Assembly (NCBI GenBank): GCA_024710405.1
Contig: JANJUV010000002.1
Span: 124,001 to 188,000 of the forward strand
Direction of reading: 5' to 3'
DNA: 64,000 bases
Source of the DNA: Bacteroidales bacterium
GTDB taxonomy: Bacteria; Bacteroidota; Bacteroidia; Bacteroidales; F082
This document shows, piece by piece, positions 18,001-27,307 of the stretch. A program made the position numbers and the translations under genes. Position 1 is the first letter of the stretch; the number at the start of each line of letters is the position of its first letter. The notes under the pieces were generated by a model. That model was not told the origin of the DNA, ran no database searches, and was given only the letters and a program-made list of their open reading frames with translations.

Positions 18001-18011
18001 ATTACTTGCAA

Positions 18012-18062
18012 ATAATAACAAAAGAGGCTGAACCATGATGGTTCAGCCTCTTTTGTTATTAT
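18012..18062. terminator. Bidirectional terminator, 23-bp perfect stem
   Basis: Left arm 18012-18034 and right arm 18040-18062 are exact reverse complements (core AAAAGAGGCTGAACC / GGTTCAGCCTCTTTT) around the loop ATGAT. Runs of A and T on the two sides make it work for both the T9SS gene (plus) and metK (minus, stop at 18077). Confidence 0.9.
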
Positions 18063-18076
18063 CACCTCATGAGCTT

Positions 18077-19378
18077 TCAGATATTGAAGGCTGCACGTAA
18101 GGCATCCACAAGGTCGGTTTTTTCCCATGCAAAGAAGTCGGCTTTTTTGAAAGTTTTAACATGCCCATCAAGCGTTTTATCAAAAGTATCTTTGTTTTGA
18201 TAATACACTTCCACATCCTGGGAAAAGGGATCACGGCCAAAATGTCCGTAAGCTGCTGTGCGTTCAAAGATTGGATTTTTAAGTCCGAATCTTTTCACGA
18301 TGGCATATGGTCTTAAGTCGTACATTGACTTTATCTGACTGGCAATCGCTTCATCTGACAATTTTTTTCCGGAGTTATCCTTAACTTTCGACGTACCAAA
18401 TGTATTTACGTAAAATCCAACAGGTTCGGCAACTCCAATGGCATAGGCTACCTGCACCAAAACTTCATCAGCTATACCGGCTGCCACCATATTTTTGGCT
18501 ATATGCCGGGATGCATATGCAGCCGAGCGATCGACCTTTGAAGAATCCTTACCCGAAAAAGCGCCGCCTCCGTGAGCGCCGCGGCCCCCGTAAGTGTCGA
18601 CGATAATTTTTCGTCCCGTAAGACCAGAGTCGCCGTGTGGCCCGCCGATGACAAACTTTCCGGTTGGGTTCACAAACAGTTTCATATCAGCCTTAAAAAG
18701 TCGTTGCAGTCGTTGTGGCAATTTGCGCTTCACTCTTGGAATAAGAATCTTTTGCACATCCGCACGGATTTTTTCGAGCATCACTGATTCTTCGGCAAAA
18801 GGATCGTGTTGGGTTGATATAACAATGGTTTCAATTTTGACAGGCTTCCAGTTTCCGGTGTACTCAACCGTCACTTGAGATTTCGCATCGGGGCGGAGGT
18901 ATTTCATAGTTTTTCCCTCGCGCCGTATTGCCGCAAGTTCCTGCAACAGTATATGCGACAATTCGCTGGTGAGTGGCATGAAGTTGTCCATTTCGCGACA
19001 GGCATAGCCAAACATCATGCCCTGATCGCCTGCACCCTGTTCCTCATCTTTTGTCCGCTCCACACCCTGGTTTATGTCTGGCGACTGTTCATGAATGGCC
19101 GAAAGCACACCACATGAATTTCCATCAAACTGGTACTCGGCCTTGGTGTAGCCAATCCTGTTGATAACCCTTCGGGTTATGGTTTGCACATCAACATAGC
19201 CTTTTGTTTTGACCTCACCGGCCAATACAGCAAGCCCGGTTGTAACCATAGTTTCACAAGCTACTTTCGACTCAGGATCGTAGCGCAGCATTTCGTCAAG
19301 AACGGCATCCGAAATCTGATCGGCTACTTTGTCAGGATGGCCTTCTGATACAGATTCGGAGGTGAATAAATATCCCAT
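18077..19378 (-). CDS. metK: S-adenosylmethionine synthetase
   Basis: Makes SAM from methionine and ATP. 433 residues. The N-terminal [23 protein letters not shown] carries the metal and ATP site, [10 protein letters not shown] is the loop motif, and [22 protein letters not shown] and [20 protein letters not shown] are the P-loop-like and active-site segments. It is slightly longer than the E. coli enzyme (384) because of an insertion around residues 160-190 and a longer C-terminus ([20 protein letters not shown]), as in other Bacteroidetes. It has its own promoter box and a long (about 140 nt) leader. Confidence 0.97.
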   Translation of the reverse strand: MGYLFTSESVSEGHPDKVADQISDAVLDEMLRYDPESKVACETMVTTGLAVLAGEVKTKGYVDVQTITRRVINRIGYTKAEYQFDGNSCGVLSAIHEQSPDINQGVERTKDEEQGAGDQGMMFGYACREMDNFMPLTSELSHILLQELAAIRREGKTMKYLRPDAKSQVTVEYTGNWKPVKIETIVISTQHDPFAEESVMLEKIRADVQKILIPRVKRKLPQRLQRLFKADMKLFVNPTGKFVIGGPHGDSGLTGRKIIVDTYGGRGAHGGGAFSGKDSSKVDRSAAYASRHIAKNMVAAGIADEVLVQVAYAIGVAEPVGFYVNTFGTSKVKDNSGKKLSDEAIASQIKSMYDLRPYAIVKRFGLKNPIFERTAAYGHFGRDPFSQDVEVYYQNKDTFDKTLDGHVKTFKKADFFAWEKTDLVDALRAAFNI

Positions 19379-19518
19379 AATAATTGCTCAATAAGGTTAA
19401 TTTAATAAACTGACGGAACATTTGATTGACGGAAGGCAAAACATTGTTTTAGCATTTTTTTCCGTGGTTGCAATCAATCAAATCTTTCCACTACAGACCA
19501 TACTCTTGCATGGCCGTG

Positions 19519-19526
19519 CAAAGGTA
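19519..19526 (-). promoter_or_regulatory. -7 promoter box of metK with long leader
   Basis: TACCTTTG followed by C on the minus strand, 140 bases before the metK ATG. The leader contains TGACGGAA twice (direct copies about 15 bases apart on the plus strand, near 19411-19434). I could not recognise a known SAM riboswitch fold in it. Confidence 0.5.
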
Positions 19527-19592
19527 GGTATTTTATTTAGAGAGCGATCATACATTTATGAATAAATAAGATCGAAATTACCTGAACATATG

Positions 19593-19931
19593 TTATTGAT
19601 CGTTTTCATCCGCCGGACTCCAAAATAGCTTTTTAAATGACTGTACATGATCATCTACAACTTCAACTCCCTCAGCCTCGAGCAGTTGCTGCATCAGGGC
19701 GGGGTTGCCGAAATGAAATTTGCCGCTCAGCATACCGTTACGGTTTACAACACGGTGGGCCGGCACCGGTTGTTTGCTTCCGTGCGAGGCATTCATAGCC
19801 CATCCTACCATACGTGCCGACGAACGGCTGCCCAGATATTCGGCAATTGCACCATAAGTGGTTACCCTGCCATGAGGTATCTTGCATACAACTGCATACA
19901 CCTGCTCGAAGAAACCATCATGCCTGCTCAT
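19593..19931 (-). CDS. Alkyltransferase-like protein (ATL), cysteine-less MGMT homologue
   Basis: 112 residues, equal to the C-terminal DNA-binding domain of O6-alkylguanine transferases. It contains CKIPHGRVTTYGAIAEYLG, the arginine-finger region SSARMVGWAMNA, and PVPAHRVVNRNGMLSG. The methyl-acceptor motif PCHR is changed to PAHR, so the protein cannot transfer alkyl groups. Such ATL proteins bind O6-alkylguanine and flag it for nucleotide excision repair. It overlaps the end of trmB by 14 bases, implying translational coupling. The YQ loop and the terminal WSP are retained. Confidence 0.88.
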   Translation of the reverse strand: MSRHDGFFEQVYAVVCKIPHGRVTTYGAIAEYLGSRSSARMVGWAMNASHGSKQPVPAHRVVNRNGMLSGKFHFGNPALMQQLLEAEGVEVVDDHVQSFKKLFWSPADENDQ

Positions 19932-20598
19932 GCGATAATGCGAAACGTATATATTTTATAGGTATTCCCAATGCTAGCCATTTTTGCTCATAAAAAGTAC
20001 AGATTCTTTTAACGACATCTTCGCCTTCCTCAGAGTACAGATCGTCTTTCGCTACCAGAAGTTTATGCCCGTTTTCGCGGATCACTTCAAGTGTGTAGTC
20101 GTAAAGCAATTGGCTGTCTGTTTTCAGATGAATGATTCCGTCGGTTTTCAGAAAGCTTGCATAACGCTCGAGAAACCTCTGATGAGTAAGCCGTTTCCGG
20201 ATTCGCGAAAACTGGGGCTGCGGATCGGGAAACGTAATCCATATTTCAGAAATTTCACCCTCGCCAAAAAAGTGTTCGATCAGCTCGATGCGTGTGCGGA
20301 TGAATGCCACATTGCGTAGCTGATCTTTTTGTGCGTCTTTCAATCCACGCCACAAACGGGCACCTTTTATATCGATACCGATATAATTCATGTCAGGATA
20401 ATTCCTTGCCAGACCAATAGTATACTCACCTTTGCCGCATCCAAGTTCGAGAACAATTGGGTAGTTGTTTCCAAAAAAATCTTTCCATTTTGATTTCAAA
20501 GGGAAACCTGTTGCAGCCAATTGTTCAAATCTGAGCTGAAATAAATTATCAAAGGTGAGGTTTTCAGCAAAATGCTGCAATTTCTTCTTTCGTCCCAC
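19918..20598 (-). CDS. trmB: tRNA (guanine-N7-)-methyltransferase
   Basis: Methylates G46 of tRNA using SAM. 226 residues. The Rossmann motif VLELGCGKGEYTIGLAR, the IGIDIKGARLWRGLKDA segment, and the active-site region ITFPDPQPQFSRIRKRLTHQ are all present. The family usually has DPWPK here, and Q replaces W and K in this protein. It starts 24 bp after the HU/SPOR gene and overlaps the alkyltransferase-like gene by 14 bp, so all three are probably one transcript. Confidence 0.92.
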   Translation of the reverse strand: MGRKKKLQHFAENLTFDNLFQLRFEQLAATGFPLKSKWKDFFGNNYPIVLELGCGKGEYTIGLARNYPDMNYIGIDIKGARLWRGLKDAQKDQLRNVAFIRTRIELIEHFFGEGEISEIWITFPDPQPQFSRIRKRLTHQRFLERYASFLKTDGIIHLKTDSQLLYDYTLEVIRENGHKLLVAKDDLYSEEGEDVVKRICTFYEQKWLALGIPIKYIRFALSHEQA

Positions 20599-20623
20599 TT
20601 ATCCTGCTCCTGCAAAATTTAAA

Positions 20624-21958
20624 TTACATGCTCATCAGCCATGCGCCCTGATCTTCTTCTTTCTGAATTTTCTCGAGCACACTAAGTGCTTCCATACGGT
20701 CGTTGAGCGCTACATAACTAACTCTGAGCAGGCCGGTTTTAGTTCGACCCGCGTAAACAGATGAATACCCTTTTTGACGAAGTTTGTTTAACAATTTTTC
20801 AGCATTGGCTTCATCCCTGAATGCACCACCAATGATATAAAAACGTGCTGAAAGCTCTTCCTCTGCAGAACTGCCGTATGATTCCTGTACGGTAACTCTG
20901 GCAGGTGATTCTTTCTTTAGCAATACTTCGGAAACTTTTTTGTCAGCAGTAACTATTGGGGCAGCATTGTTGTCTTCTATGGGAGTGACTTCTTCGGCCA
21001 AAATAACCTGTTGCTTTTCGAGCGGCTCGGCATCCGGTTCAACAGATCCCCCGACAGATTCTTTGGCCTGTTGCAGATACAGGTCTTCAACAGAAATGGT
21101 ATTTTGCACCTGATTAAGGTTGTTTCCGGCCGGCTGCAGCATCACTTTATCTTCGGGTGTTACTTTTTCAGCAGCAGGCAAGGGCAGATATTTCTGCACG
21201 GGCAGGCGGTCCATATTGTTAACGAGATACTCGTTTGGGCTGGCATAAAAGAAAGGAATCAGACTGGCATAGGAGCTGTAGTAGTGCTGGACTGTTGCTT
21301 TGTTCATCACAAGCCAACCGGCAAAAAGAGCCAAAAGCAAAAGAGCAAGAAATCTGAATTGACGTGCAAAGTTTCCCGTTTTTCGCTGTGCAACGGGTCT
21401 TTTTCCTGAATGAACTGCGGTCCGCTCATGCTTTTTGGCAGGCTTTTTGGTTCGGCTGTAATCCTTTTGCAGAGGACGAACGGCCGGCTCCTCGGTTTCA
21501 GCCGTAACAGGCAGAGTGTTTTTCTCAGCAAAGTTGCTTCGTGCAATGGGATGCGACACGAATGTGCCCAATCCGAAAGAAGAGGCCAGATAGTTTTGAC
21601 TCTCATCCGCATCAAACATTAGTGTTTGCTGATTGTTCATATACAGACTTCCGATCTTTTTGAAGGAAATCCTTCTCCCCTGGCGCATTTCGTTTAGGCA
21701 TTTCAGCACAAATCTGTCAATCCTGCCCTTGGCTTCCTGATAGGTTAACTTTTCGCTCAGTGCAATATGATTAATCAGCAACCCGTCATTGGTGCGCAAG
21801 TGGGGGTTGAAGACTATTTCTTTCCAGGGCGGTTTAAACTGATTCCTGACAGGATGTATCGATGCAGGATGATTTCTGGTAATAAAACCACCCAGGCCTG
21901 GAATGACGACGCATTCATACTCGAACAGCAGATCAGCTATATACCGGGCTATCTTCAT
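20624..21958 (-). CDS. HU-like (CCDC81-type) membrane protein with C-terminal SPOR domain
   Basis: 444 residues. Residues 1-135 (ADLLFEYECVVIPGLGGFIT ... RISFKKIGSLYMN) form the prokaryotic HU-CCDC81 domain pair. A basic linker rich in lysine follows, then one membrane helix (FLALLLLALFAGWLVMN, about 204-220), then an acidic periplasmic linker. Residues 365-444 are a SPOR domain (RFYIIGGAFRDEANAEKLLN), which binds denuded glycan strands at the division septum. A link between cytoplasmic DNA or cytoskeleton and septal wall is inferred from the layout. Upstream partner of trmB. Confidence 0.85.
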   Translation of the reverse strand: MKIARYIADLLFEYECVVIPGLGGFITRNHPASIHPVRNQFKPPWKEIVFNPHLRTNDGLLINHIALSEKLTYQEAKGRIDRFVLKCLNEMRQGRRISFKKIGSLYMNNQQTLMFDADESQNYLASSFGLGTFVSHPIARSNFAEKNTLPVTAETEEPAVRPLQKDYSRTKKPAKKHERTAVHSGKRPVAQRKTGNFARQFRFLALLLLALFAGWLVMNKATVQHYYSSYASLIPFFYASPNEYLVNNMDRLPVQKYLPLPAAEKVTPEDKVMLQPAGNNLNQVQNTISVEDLYLQQAKESVGGSVEPDAEPLEKQQVILAEEVTPIEDNNAAPIVTADKKVSEVLLKKESPARVTVQESYGSSAEEELSARFYIIGGAFRDEANAEKLLNKLRQKGYSSVYAGRTKTGLLRVSYVALNDRMEALSVLEKIQKEEDQGAWLMSM

Positions 21959-22026
21959 GACTAAGGTTCTTTTGTGGCTTTGTACCCTTTCGAACCTGCT
22001 AAATTACAAAACCTGAACCGGAAAAT

Positions 22027-22764
22027 TCAAATTATGTTGATAAGTTTTTCAAGGTCTTCAGGTGTATCCACCGCGATGGATTCAAAATTTGTCAGTGCCA
22101 CAAATATTTCTGTTCCGTACTCTAACCATCTCAATTGCTCAAGTGACTCTGCTTTTTCGAGTGTACCGGGTTGCATGGTTACTATATCTCTGAGGGTTTC
22201 GGCCCTGAAACCATAAATTCCGATGTGTTTGTAAAACTTATGATGGTTGTTCCATTCTTCCACAGGCACATTCCTCATATAAGGCACCGGCGACCGGCTG
22301 AAATACAATGCTTTACCCCTGGAATCCATCACTATTTTAACTACATTAGGATTTGTAATATCGGCAGTATCATTGATTCTGCGCGCCAATGTGGCTACCT
22401 TAGCCTGTGTTTCGGATAACAATGAACAAAGCTGATTGATTTGCCCGGGATCTATCATAGGCTCATCACCCTGGATATTGATCACATAGTCATAAGAATG
22501 TCCGGCTTTGCACAACGCCTCATAACAACGGTCGGTGCCGCTTTGATGTTCAGTACGGGTCATCAGGGCATCACCACCAAATTCGCAGACAGCAGTTAAA
22601 ATTCGTTCATCATCTGTAGCCACAACTACACGCGACAGCCTTTCGGCCTGAATGGCCCGTTCGTACACCCACTGTATCATAGGTTTTCCATGAATCATAG
22701 CCAAAGGTTTGCCCGGAAAGCGGGTTGATGCAAAACGTGCAGGAATGATGCCGATGGCAGACAT
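22027..22764 (-). CDS. kdsB: 3-deoxy-manno-octulosonate cytidylyltransferase (CMP-Kdo synthetase)
   Basis: Activates Kdo with CTP for lipopolysaccharide core synthesis. 245 residues. The nucleotide-binding IIPARFASTRFPGKPLA, VVVATDDERI, the metal site INIQGDEPMI, and the product-binding FSRSPVPY and KHIGIYGFR are canonical. It is the last gene of the GH3-deoxynucleoside kinase-kdsB run (30-bp gap). It implies that this organism makes Kdo-containing LPS. Confidence 0.97.
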   Translation of the reverse strand: MSAIGIIPARFASTRFPGKPLAMIHGKPMIQWVYERAIQAERLSRVVVATDDERILTAVCEFGGDALMTRTEHQSGTDRCYEALCKAGHSYDYVINIQGDEPMIDPGQINQLCSLLSETQAKVATLARRINDTADITNPNVVKIVMDSRGKALYFSRSPVPYMRNVPVEEWNNHHKFYKHIGIYGFRAETLRDIVTMQPGTLEKAESLEQLRWLEYGTEIFVALTNFESIAVDTPEDLEKLINII

Positions 22765-22794
22765 AAGTCTTTTTATATTTTATGGTACAAGCAT

Positions 22795-23406
22795 CTAAAA
22801 AAGGCCATGCAATTCGGCATTCACACTTTCGATCACACGGCTGAGGTCGGCTGGTTTTTCGAGATCTATATCATCTACCTCAAAAACAAGTAGTTTTCCA
22901 ATGGTGTATTTACTGATCCATGCTTCATATCTTTCGTTCAGGTGCGAGAGGTAGTCCAGACGTATGGAGGCTTCGTATTCGCGTCCTCGCTTTTGGATCT
23001 GATTTACTAGGGTAGGCACTGAGGCACGCAGATATATCAGCAAATCAGGAGCCTGAATAAACTTGCTCATGAGTTCGAAAAGCGAACTATAATTTTCAAA
23101 ATCGCGAGTCGACATCAGATTCATTGAGTGGAGGTTGGGCGCAAAAATATATGCATCTTCATATATTGTACGATCCTGCACAATAGTTTTACCGCTGTTG
23201 CGGATCTCGATCACCTGTCTGAACCGGCTGTTCAGAAAATACACCTGCAGGTTGAATGACCATCGCTGCATGTCTTCATAAAAGCTGTGGAGATAGGGGT
23301 TGTTTTCAACATCTTCGTAGTGAGGGTTCCAACCGAAGTGTTTGGAAAGGAGGCGGGTCAGTGTTGTTTTTCCTGAGCCAATATTTCCGGCGATGGCAAT
23401 GTGCAT
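22795..23406 (-). CDS. Deoxynucleoside kinase (paralogue 2)
   Basis: 203 residues from the ATG at 23406 (MHIAIAGNIGSGKT). An earlier ATG at 23427 adds only seven non-conserved residues. The P-loop AGNIGSGKTTLT, the substrate-acid motif YEDVENNPYLHSFYEDM, DRTIYEDAYIFA and the lid QKRGREYEAS are those of the dCK/dGK family. It differs clearly from paralogue 1 (VENN versus FEDN motif), so the two are old duplicates that probably prefer different purine or pyrimidine deoxynucleosides. It lies between the GH3 gene and kdsB with short gaps. Confidence 0.9.
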   Translation of the reverse strand: MHIAIAGNIGSGKTTLTRLLSKHFGWNPHYEDVENNPYLHSFYEDMQRWSFNLQVYFLNSRFRQVIEIRNSGKTIVQDRTIYEDAYIFAPNLHSMNLMSTRDFENYSSLFELMSKFIQAPDLLIYLRASVPTLVNQIQKRGREYEASIRLDYLSHLNERYEAWISKYTIGKLLVFEVDDIDLEKPADLSRVIESVNAELHGLF

Positions 23407-23451
23407 GGGATTATTTTTTGCTGGCATAAAAGTAGAAAAGATTTTGGGGAA

Positions 23452-24972
23452 TCAAAGGTTTTGGTGAAGTTGTATTATTTCTTCGGCTAATTCGCGATTG
23501 TTTGACAACCGCGGCACTTTATGCTGTCCGCCAAGTTTGTTGCGCTTTTTCAGCCAGGCATAAAAAGTACCCGGTTTCAGCACTTTCACTACCGGCGGTC
23601 TGAGTACCATATTATGATAACGTTTGGCTTCATAATCTGAATTGAGAGATTTAAGCGCATTATCAAGACTTTCAGCGAAGTAATCAATACTTTCCGGAAC
23701 CTCATTAAACTCGATAAGCCACTCGTGACAGGCGTTCTTCTGTCCTTCGAAATACTGTGGTGCAGCAGTGTAATCACTAATGGTTACTCTGCAACGTTTG
23801 CATGCAATATCCAAGGCTTTTTCAGCATTATCCACAATCAGTTCTTCGCCAACAGCATTTATAAAGTTTCGGGTGCGCCCGGTTATTTTGATGCGATAAG
23901 GCAACAAAGAAGTAAACCTTATTGTGTCGCCGATCAGATAGCGCCACAAACCGGCATTGGTGGATATGACCATTGCGTAGTTCTTATCTTTCTCAACTTC
24001 TCCAAGTTGGTATGCAGTGGGATGATCGTTGTCTAACTCTTCAACGGGAATAAATTCATAAAAAATACCATAGTCGAGCATCAACAGCAGTTCGTTGCTG
24101 CCGGCCTGATCCTGAATACCAAAGAAACCTTCAGAAGCATTGTAGGTTTCCATATAATTCATTTTGGCCGAAGGAACCAGATTTCGGAATTGCTGTCGAT
24201 AGGGATCGAAATTGACTCCACCGTGGAAGAAAACCTCCAGATTTGGCCAAACTTCGCTGATATTGCTTTTTCCGGTTAGCTCCAGAATACGTCGCATGAG
24301 CACCAGTGTCCATGAAGGAACCCCCGAAATGCTCGTAACATCGTGTGTCATAGTTTCGCGGGCCATCTTCTCGATTTTGGTTTCCCACTCATCCATTAGT
24401 GCAATCGACATGTTGGGTGTTTTCATGAATTGTGCCCAGAACGGCAGATTCTGTATCAGTATGGCAGACAGGTCACCATCATAATAGGATTCATTATTCA
24501 CTTCTGTTATGCTGTGGCTTCCGCCCATCACAAGGCCTTTGCCGTCGAACATCTCTGTATCGGGAAAATTATTCACATACAGCGACAACATGTCCTTTCC
24601 TCCTTTGAAGTGGCATTCTTCAAGAGCCGAATTGCTCACAGGGATAAACTTGCTCTTGCTTGATGTAGTTCCGGATGACTTGGCAAACCACCTGATCTCC
24701 TCGGGCCAGAGAATGAACTGCTCACCGCCCCGCAGCCTGTCGATGTAAGGTTTCAGATCTTCATACCGGTTGACGGGTACTTTATCAGTAAACTGACGGT
24801 AGGTTTTGATGTTGCGGTAATCATAGGTTCTTCCCCACTCTGTCGATTTTCCGTGATTGATCAGCCTCCTGAACCATTCAGTCTGAACATCATGAGGATA
24901 TTTGACAAACAGTTCGATCTGATGCATACGTTTCTTCATCAACCAGCTGATAACAGAGCTTATAATAGCCAT
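23452..24972 (-). CDS. GH3 auxin-responsive-like acyl-adenylating enzyme
   Basis: 506 residues of the GH3 family, known in plants as acyl-amido synthetases that join amino acids to jasmonate or auxin. The ATP-binding motif is FAKSSGTTSSKSKFIPVS. Further motifs are TSISGVPSWTLVLMRR, YMETYNASEGFFGIQD (adenylate site), YRLIGD-like LWRYLIGDTIRFTS, and the hinge ITGRTRNFINAVGEELI. No signal peptide. Bacteroidetes homologues are widespread and their substrates are unknown. First gene of a run with deoxynucleoside kinase 2 and kdsB. A possible TAATTTTG -7 box is at 25010-25003. Confidence 0.88.
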   Translation of the reverse strand: MAIISSVISWLMKKRMHQIELFVKYPHDVQTEWFRRLINHGKSTEWGRTYDYRNIKTYRQFTDKVPVNRYEDLKPYIDRLRGGEQFILWPEEIRWFAKSSGTTSSKSKFIPVSNSALEECHFKGGKDMLSLYVNNFPDTEMFDGKGLVMGGSHSITEVNNESYYDGDLSAILIQNLPFWAQFMKTPNMSIALMDEWETKIEKMARETMTHDVTSISGVPSWTLVLMRRILELTGKSNISEVWPNLEVFFHGGVNFDPYRQQFRNLVPSAKMNYMETYNASEGFFGIQDQAGSNELLLMLDYGIFYEFIPVEELDNDHPTAYQLGEVEKDKNYAMVISTNAGLWRYLIGDTIRFTSLLPYRIKITGRTRNFINAVGEELIVDNAEKALDIACKRCRVTISDYTAAPQYFEGQKNACHEWLIEFNEVPESIDYFAESLDNALKSLNSDYEAKRYHNMVLRPPVVKVLKPGTFYAWLKKRNKLGGQHKVPRLSNNRELAEEIIQLHQNL

Positions 24973-25079
24973 AGAATGTTTTGAATCGGTTTATTTATAA
25001 AACAAAATTAAACAATGCTGGAAAACATGTTGGCTCAGCAGCATTAAAACGACCATTTTACAGATCAAAAATAAAGGAA

Positions 25080-26159
25080 CTATTTTGGTGCCCTTATGAT
25101 CAGATAGATACCCAGCACAGCAAAAATCATGTTGGGAATCCAGGCTGCGAGCACTGGTTTAAGGTTACCAAAAGTTGCAAACACAGTAGAGAACTGCATA
25201 AAAAGTATATAGCTGAATGTCAAACTGATACCCACTCCCAGATGCATCCCTATCCCACCCCTTACTTTGCGTGAAGAAACTGCCACGCCGATGAAGGTGA
25301 GAATAATGATTGCCATCGGCGAGGCCAACCGCTTGTGCATTTCAACCTGATAGGTAGTTACACCCTTACTTCCTTTCAGCAATTCCTTGTCTATGTGCTG
25401 TTTAAGTTCCCAGTAATTCATGATCTCAAAATCCTCCTTCACCTTGTACAAGTCGGTTGGAGCCAGATTCAGTATGGTATCCATACGGGCTCCTTTCCGG
25501 ATGGTTTCGCTGAGGCTGTCAATTCTTCGTTCAACAAAGTTGAATATCTTCCATCCGTTTCGGTTTAGTGTGTCGGATTCAATACGTTCGGCTATGAGTT
25601 TATAAGTCATTTGCTGCCCTTTGTATTGTTCCAAAGTGAATTTGTAGCCGGTGTAGAGTTTGTTGTTGAAATGCTCGACGTACACAAACACACCTTTTTC
25701 GATCTGCACGTGAATATTCCGCTCCTTGTCTTTGGTCAGGTTTTCGATGTATTTATTCTTGAATTCGCGCCGTACTTCATTTGTTCTCGGAATCAAAAAG
25801 TTGCCCAGGTAAAATGACAGCACACCCAAAAGCACCGAAGCCAACAGATAAGGACGTAACATACGCCAGAAAGAAACACCGCTGCTCAGTATGGCAATAA
25901 TTTCGGTGTTGCCGGCCATTTTAGATGTGAAGAAAATAACCGAGATAAAAGTGAACAAAAAGATGAACAGATTGATGAAATAGGGTATAAAATACAGGTA
26001 GTAATCAATCATTATTTCTAAGACAGGGGCTCTGTTTTTAAGAAAGTCTTCAATATTCTCAGAAATATCGAATATAATCACAACGATGATCAGCAAACTG
26101 ATGGCATAAAAGAAAGTGCCCAGAAACTTCTTAAAGATATACCAGTCGATCAGTTTCAT
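25080..26159 (-). CDS. LptF/LptG family LPS-export permease
   Basis: 359 residues, start chosen at MKLIDWYIFKKFLGTFFYA. That ATG is at 26159, two bases after the tgt stop; the frame upstream overlaps tgt. Three membrane helices lie in the first 105 residues (FLGTFFYAISLLIIVVIIFD, then IPYFINLFIFLFTFISVIFF). A periplasmic beta-jellyroll of about 150 residues and three C-terminal helices follow, as in YjgP/YjgQ permeases that pull LPS from the inner membrane. Bacteroidetes often carry a pair; only this one is in the window. Operon with tgt. Confidence 0.92.
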   Translation of the reverse strand: MKLIDWYIFKKFLGTFFYAISLLIIVVIIFDISENIEDFLKNRAPVLEIMIDYYLYFIPYFINLFIFLFTFISVIFFTSKMAGNTEIIAILSSGVSFWRMLRPYLLASVLLGVLSFYLGNFLIPRTNEVRREFKNKYIENLTKDKERNIHVQIEKGVFVYVEHFNNKLYTGYKFTLEQYKGQQMTYKLIAERIESDTLNRNGWKIFNFVERRIDSLSETIRKGARMDTILNLAPTDLYKVKEDFEIMNYWELKQHIDKELLKGSKGVTTYQVEMHKRLASPMAIIILTFIGVAVSSRKVRGGIGMHLGVGISLTFSYILFMQFSTVFATFGNLKPVLAAWIPNMIFAVLGIYLIIRAPK

Positions 26160-26161
26160 AT

Positions 26162-27292
26162 TCAGAGGCGTTGTTGCAGTTTTGGCAGCATCTGGTCTTT
26201 CCACCTGCTGAAACTTCCATCGAGGATTTTTTCCCGGGCTTGTTTCACCAGCCAGAGGTAGAATGCCAGGTTATGCTGACTGGCAATCATGCTTCCGAGC
26301 ATTTCGCGGGCAACGAATAAATGACGCAGATAAGCCTTGCTGTATTGCATATCAACGAAAGAATTGCTGTTTTCATCTATCGGACTGAAATCATTTTTCC
26401 ATTTCTCGTTGCGGATGTTGATGATTCCATTGGAAGTGAACAGCATGCCGTTACGTCCATTTCGGGTCGGCATCACACAGTCGAACATATCCACACCAAG
26501 TGCAATGCTTTCGATGATGTTGGCCGGGGTGCCCACTCCCATCAGGTATCTCGGCTTATCCCGGGGCAAAATAGAACACACGAGTGAGGTCATCTCATAC
26601 ATCATTTCGGGAGGTTCGCCAACCGAAAGGCCTCCGATGGCATTTCCTTCAGCACCTGTTGCGGCAATCTCTTCAGCAGATTGCTTTCGCAGGTCAATGT
26701 AGGTGCTGCCTTGCACTATCGGGAAAAGTGTTTGCTGATAACCATAACGATTATCCGTATCCTGAAACCTATTTAAACATCTTTTTAGCCAGCGGTGTGT
26801 GATATCGGCCGAACGTGCAGCATAATCATAGTCGCAGGGGTAAGGTGTGCACTCATCGAAGGCCATAATGATGTCGGCACCTATACTCCGTTGAATGTCT
26901 ATTGCTTTTTCGGGTGTAAAAACATGGCGTGATCCATCGATATGCGACTGAAATGTTACCCCTTCTTCAGTGAGTTTTCGTCTATCGCTCAGGGAATACA
27001 CCTGATAGCCACCACTGTCAGTGAGTATGGGTTTGTTCCATCCGATGAAACAATGCAACCCTCCTGCCTGTTCTAGAATATCCAGACCGGGCCTTAAATA
27101 CAAGTGGTAGGTGTTTCCGAGAATGATGTTTGCACCAATATCACTGGCGAGGTCACGCTGATGCACAGCTTTAACAGTGCCGGCCGTACCAACGGGCATG
27201 AAAATAGGGGTCAGTATTTCGCCATGATCTGTCGTCAACACACCTGCCCTTGCCCTGCTTCCTGCATCAGATCCGTCGATCCTGAATTTCAT
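26162..27292 (-). CDS. tgt: Queuine tRNA-ribosyltransferase
   Basis: Exchanges G34 for a queuosine precursor in tRNA. 376 residues from the ATG at 27292 (MKFRIDGSD). The longer frame to 27427 runs through the promoter region and was rejected. The catalytic and binding motifs are SDGSGYQVYSL-like DSGGYQVYSLSDRRKLTEEG, IMAFDECTPYPCDYD, GGLSVGEPPEMMYE, YLMGVGTPANI and FDCVMPTRNGRNG. It lies two bases ahead of the lptF/G start. Zinc-ligand cysteines are less obvious: the usual CxC-x2-C signature is absent in the C-terminal part, where only C of FDCVMP is clear. Confidence 0.95.
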   Translation of the reverse strand: MKFRIDGSDAGSRARAGVLTTDHGEILTPIFMPVGTAGTVKAVHQRDLASDIGANIILGNTYHLYLRPGLDILEQAGGLHCFIGWNKPILTDSGGYQVYSLSDRRKLTEEGVTFQSHIDGSRHVFTPEKAIDIQRSIGADIIMAFDECTPYPCDYDYAARSADITHRWLKRCLNRFQDTDNRYGYQQTLFPIVQGSTYIDLRKQSAEEIAATGAEGNAIGGLSVGEPPEMMYEMTSLVCSILPRDKPRYLMGVGTPANIIESIALGVDMFDCVMPTRNGRNGMLFTSNGIINIRNEKWKNDFSPIDENSNSFVDMQYSKAYLRHLFVAREMLGSMIASQHNLAFYLWLVKQAREKILDGSFSRWKDQMLPKLQQRL

Positions 27293-27307
27293 GCCTGATT
27301 TTTTCGC

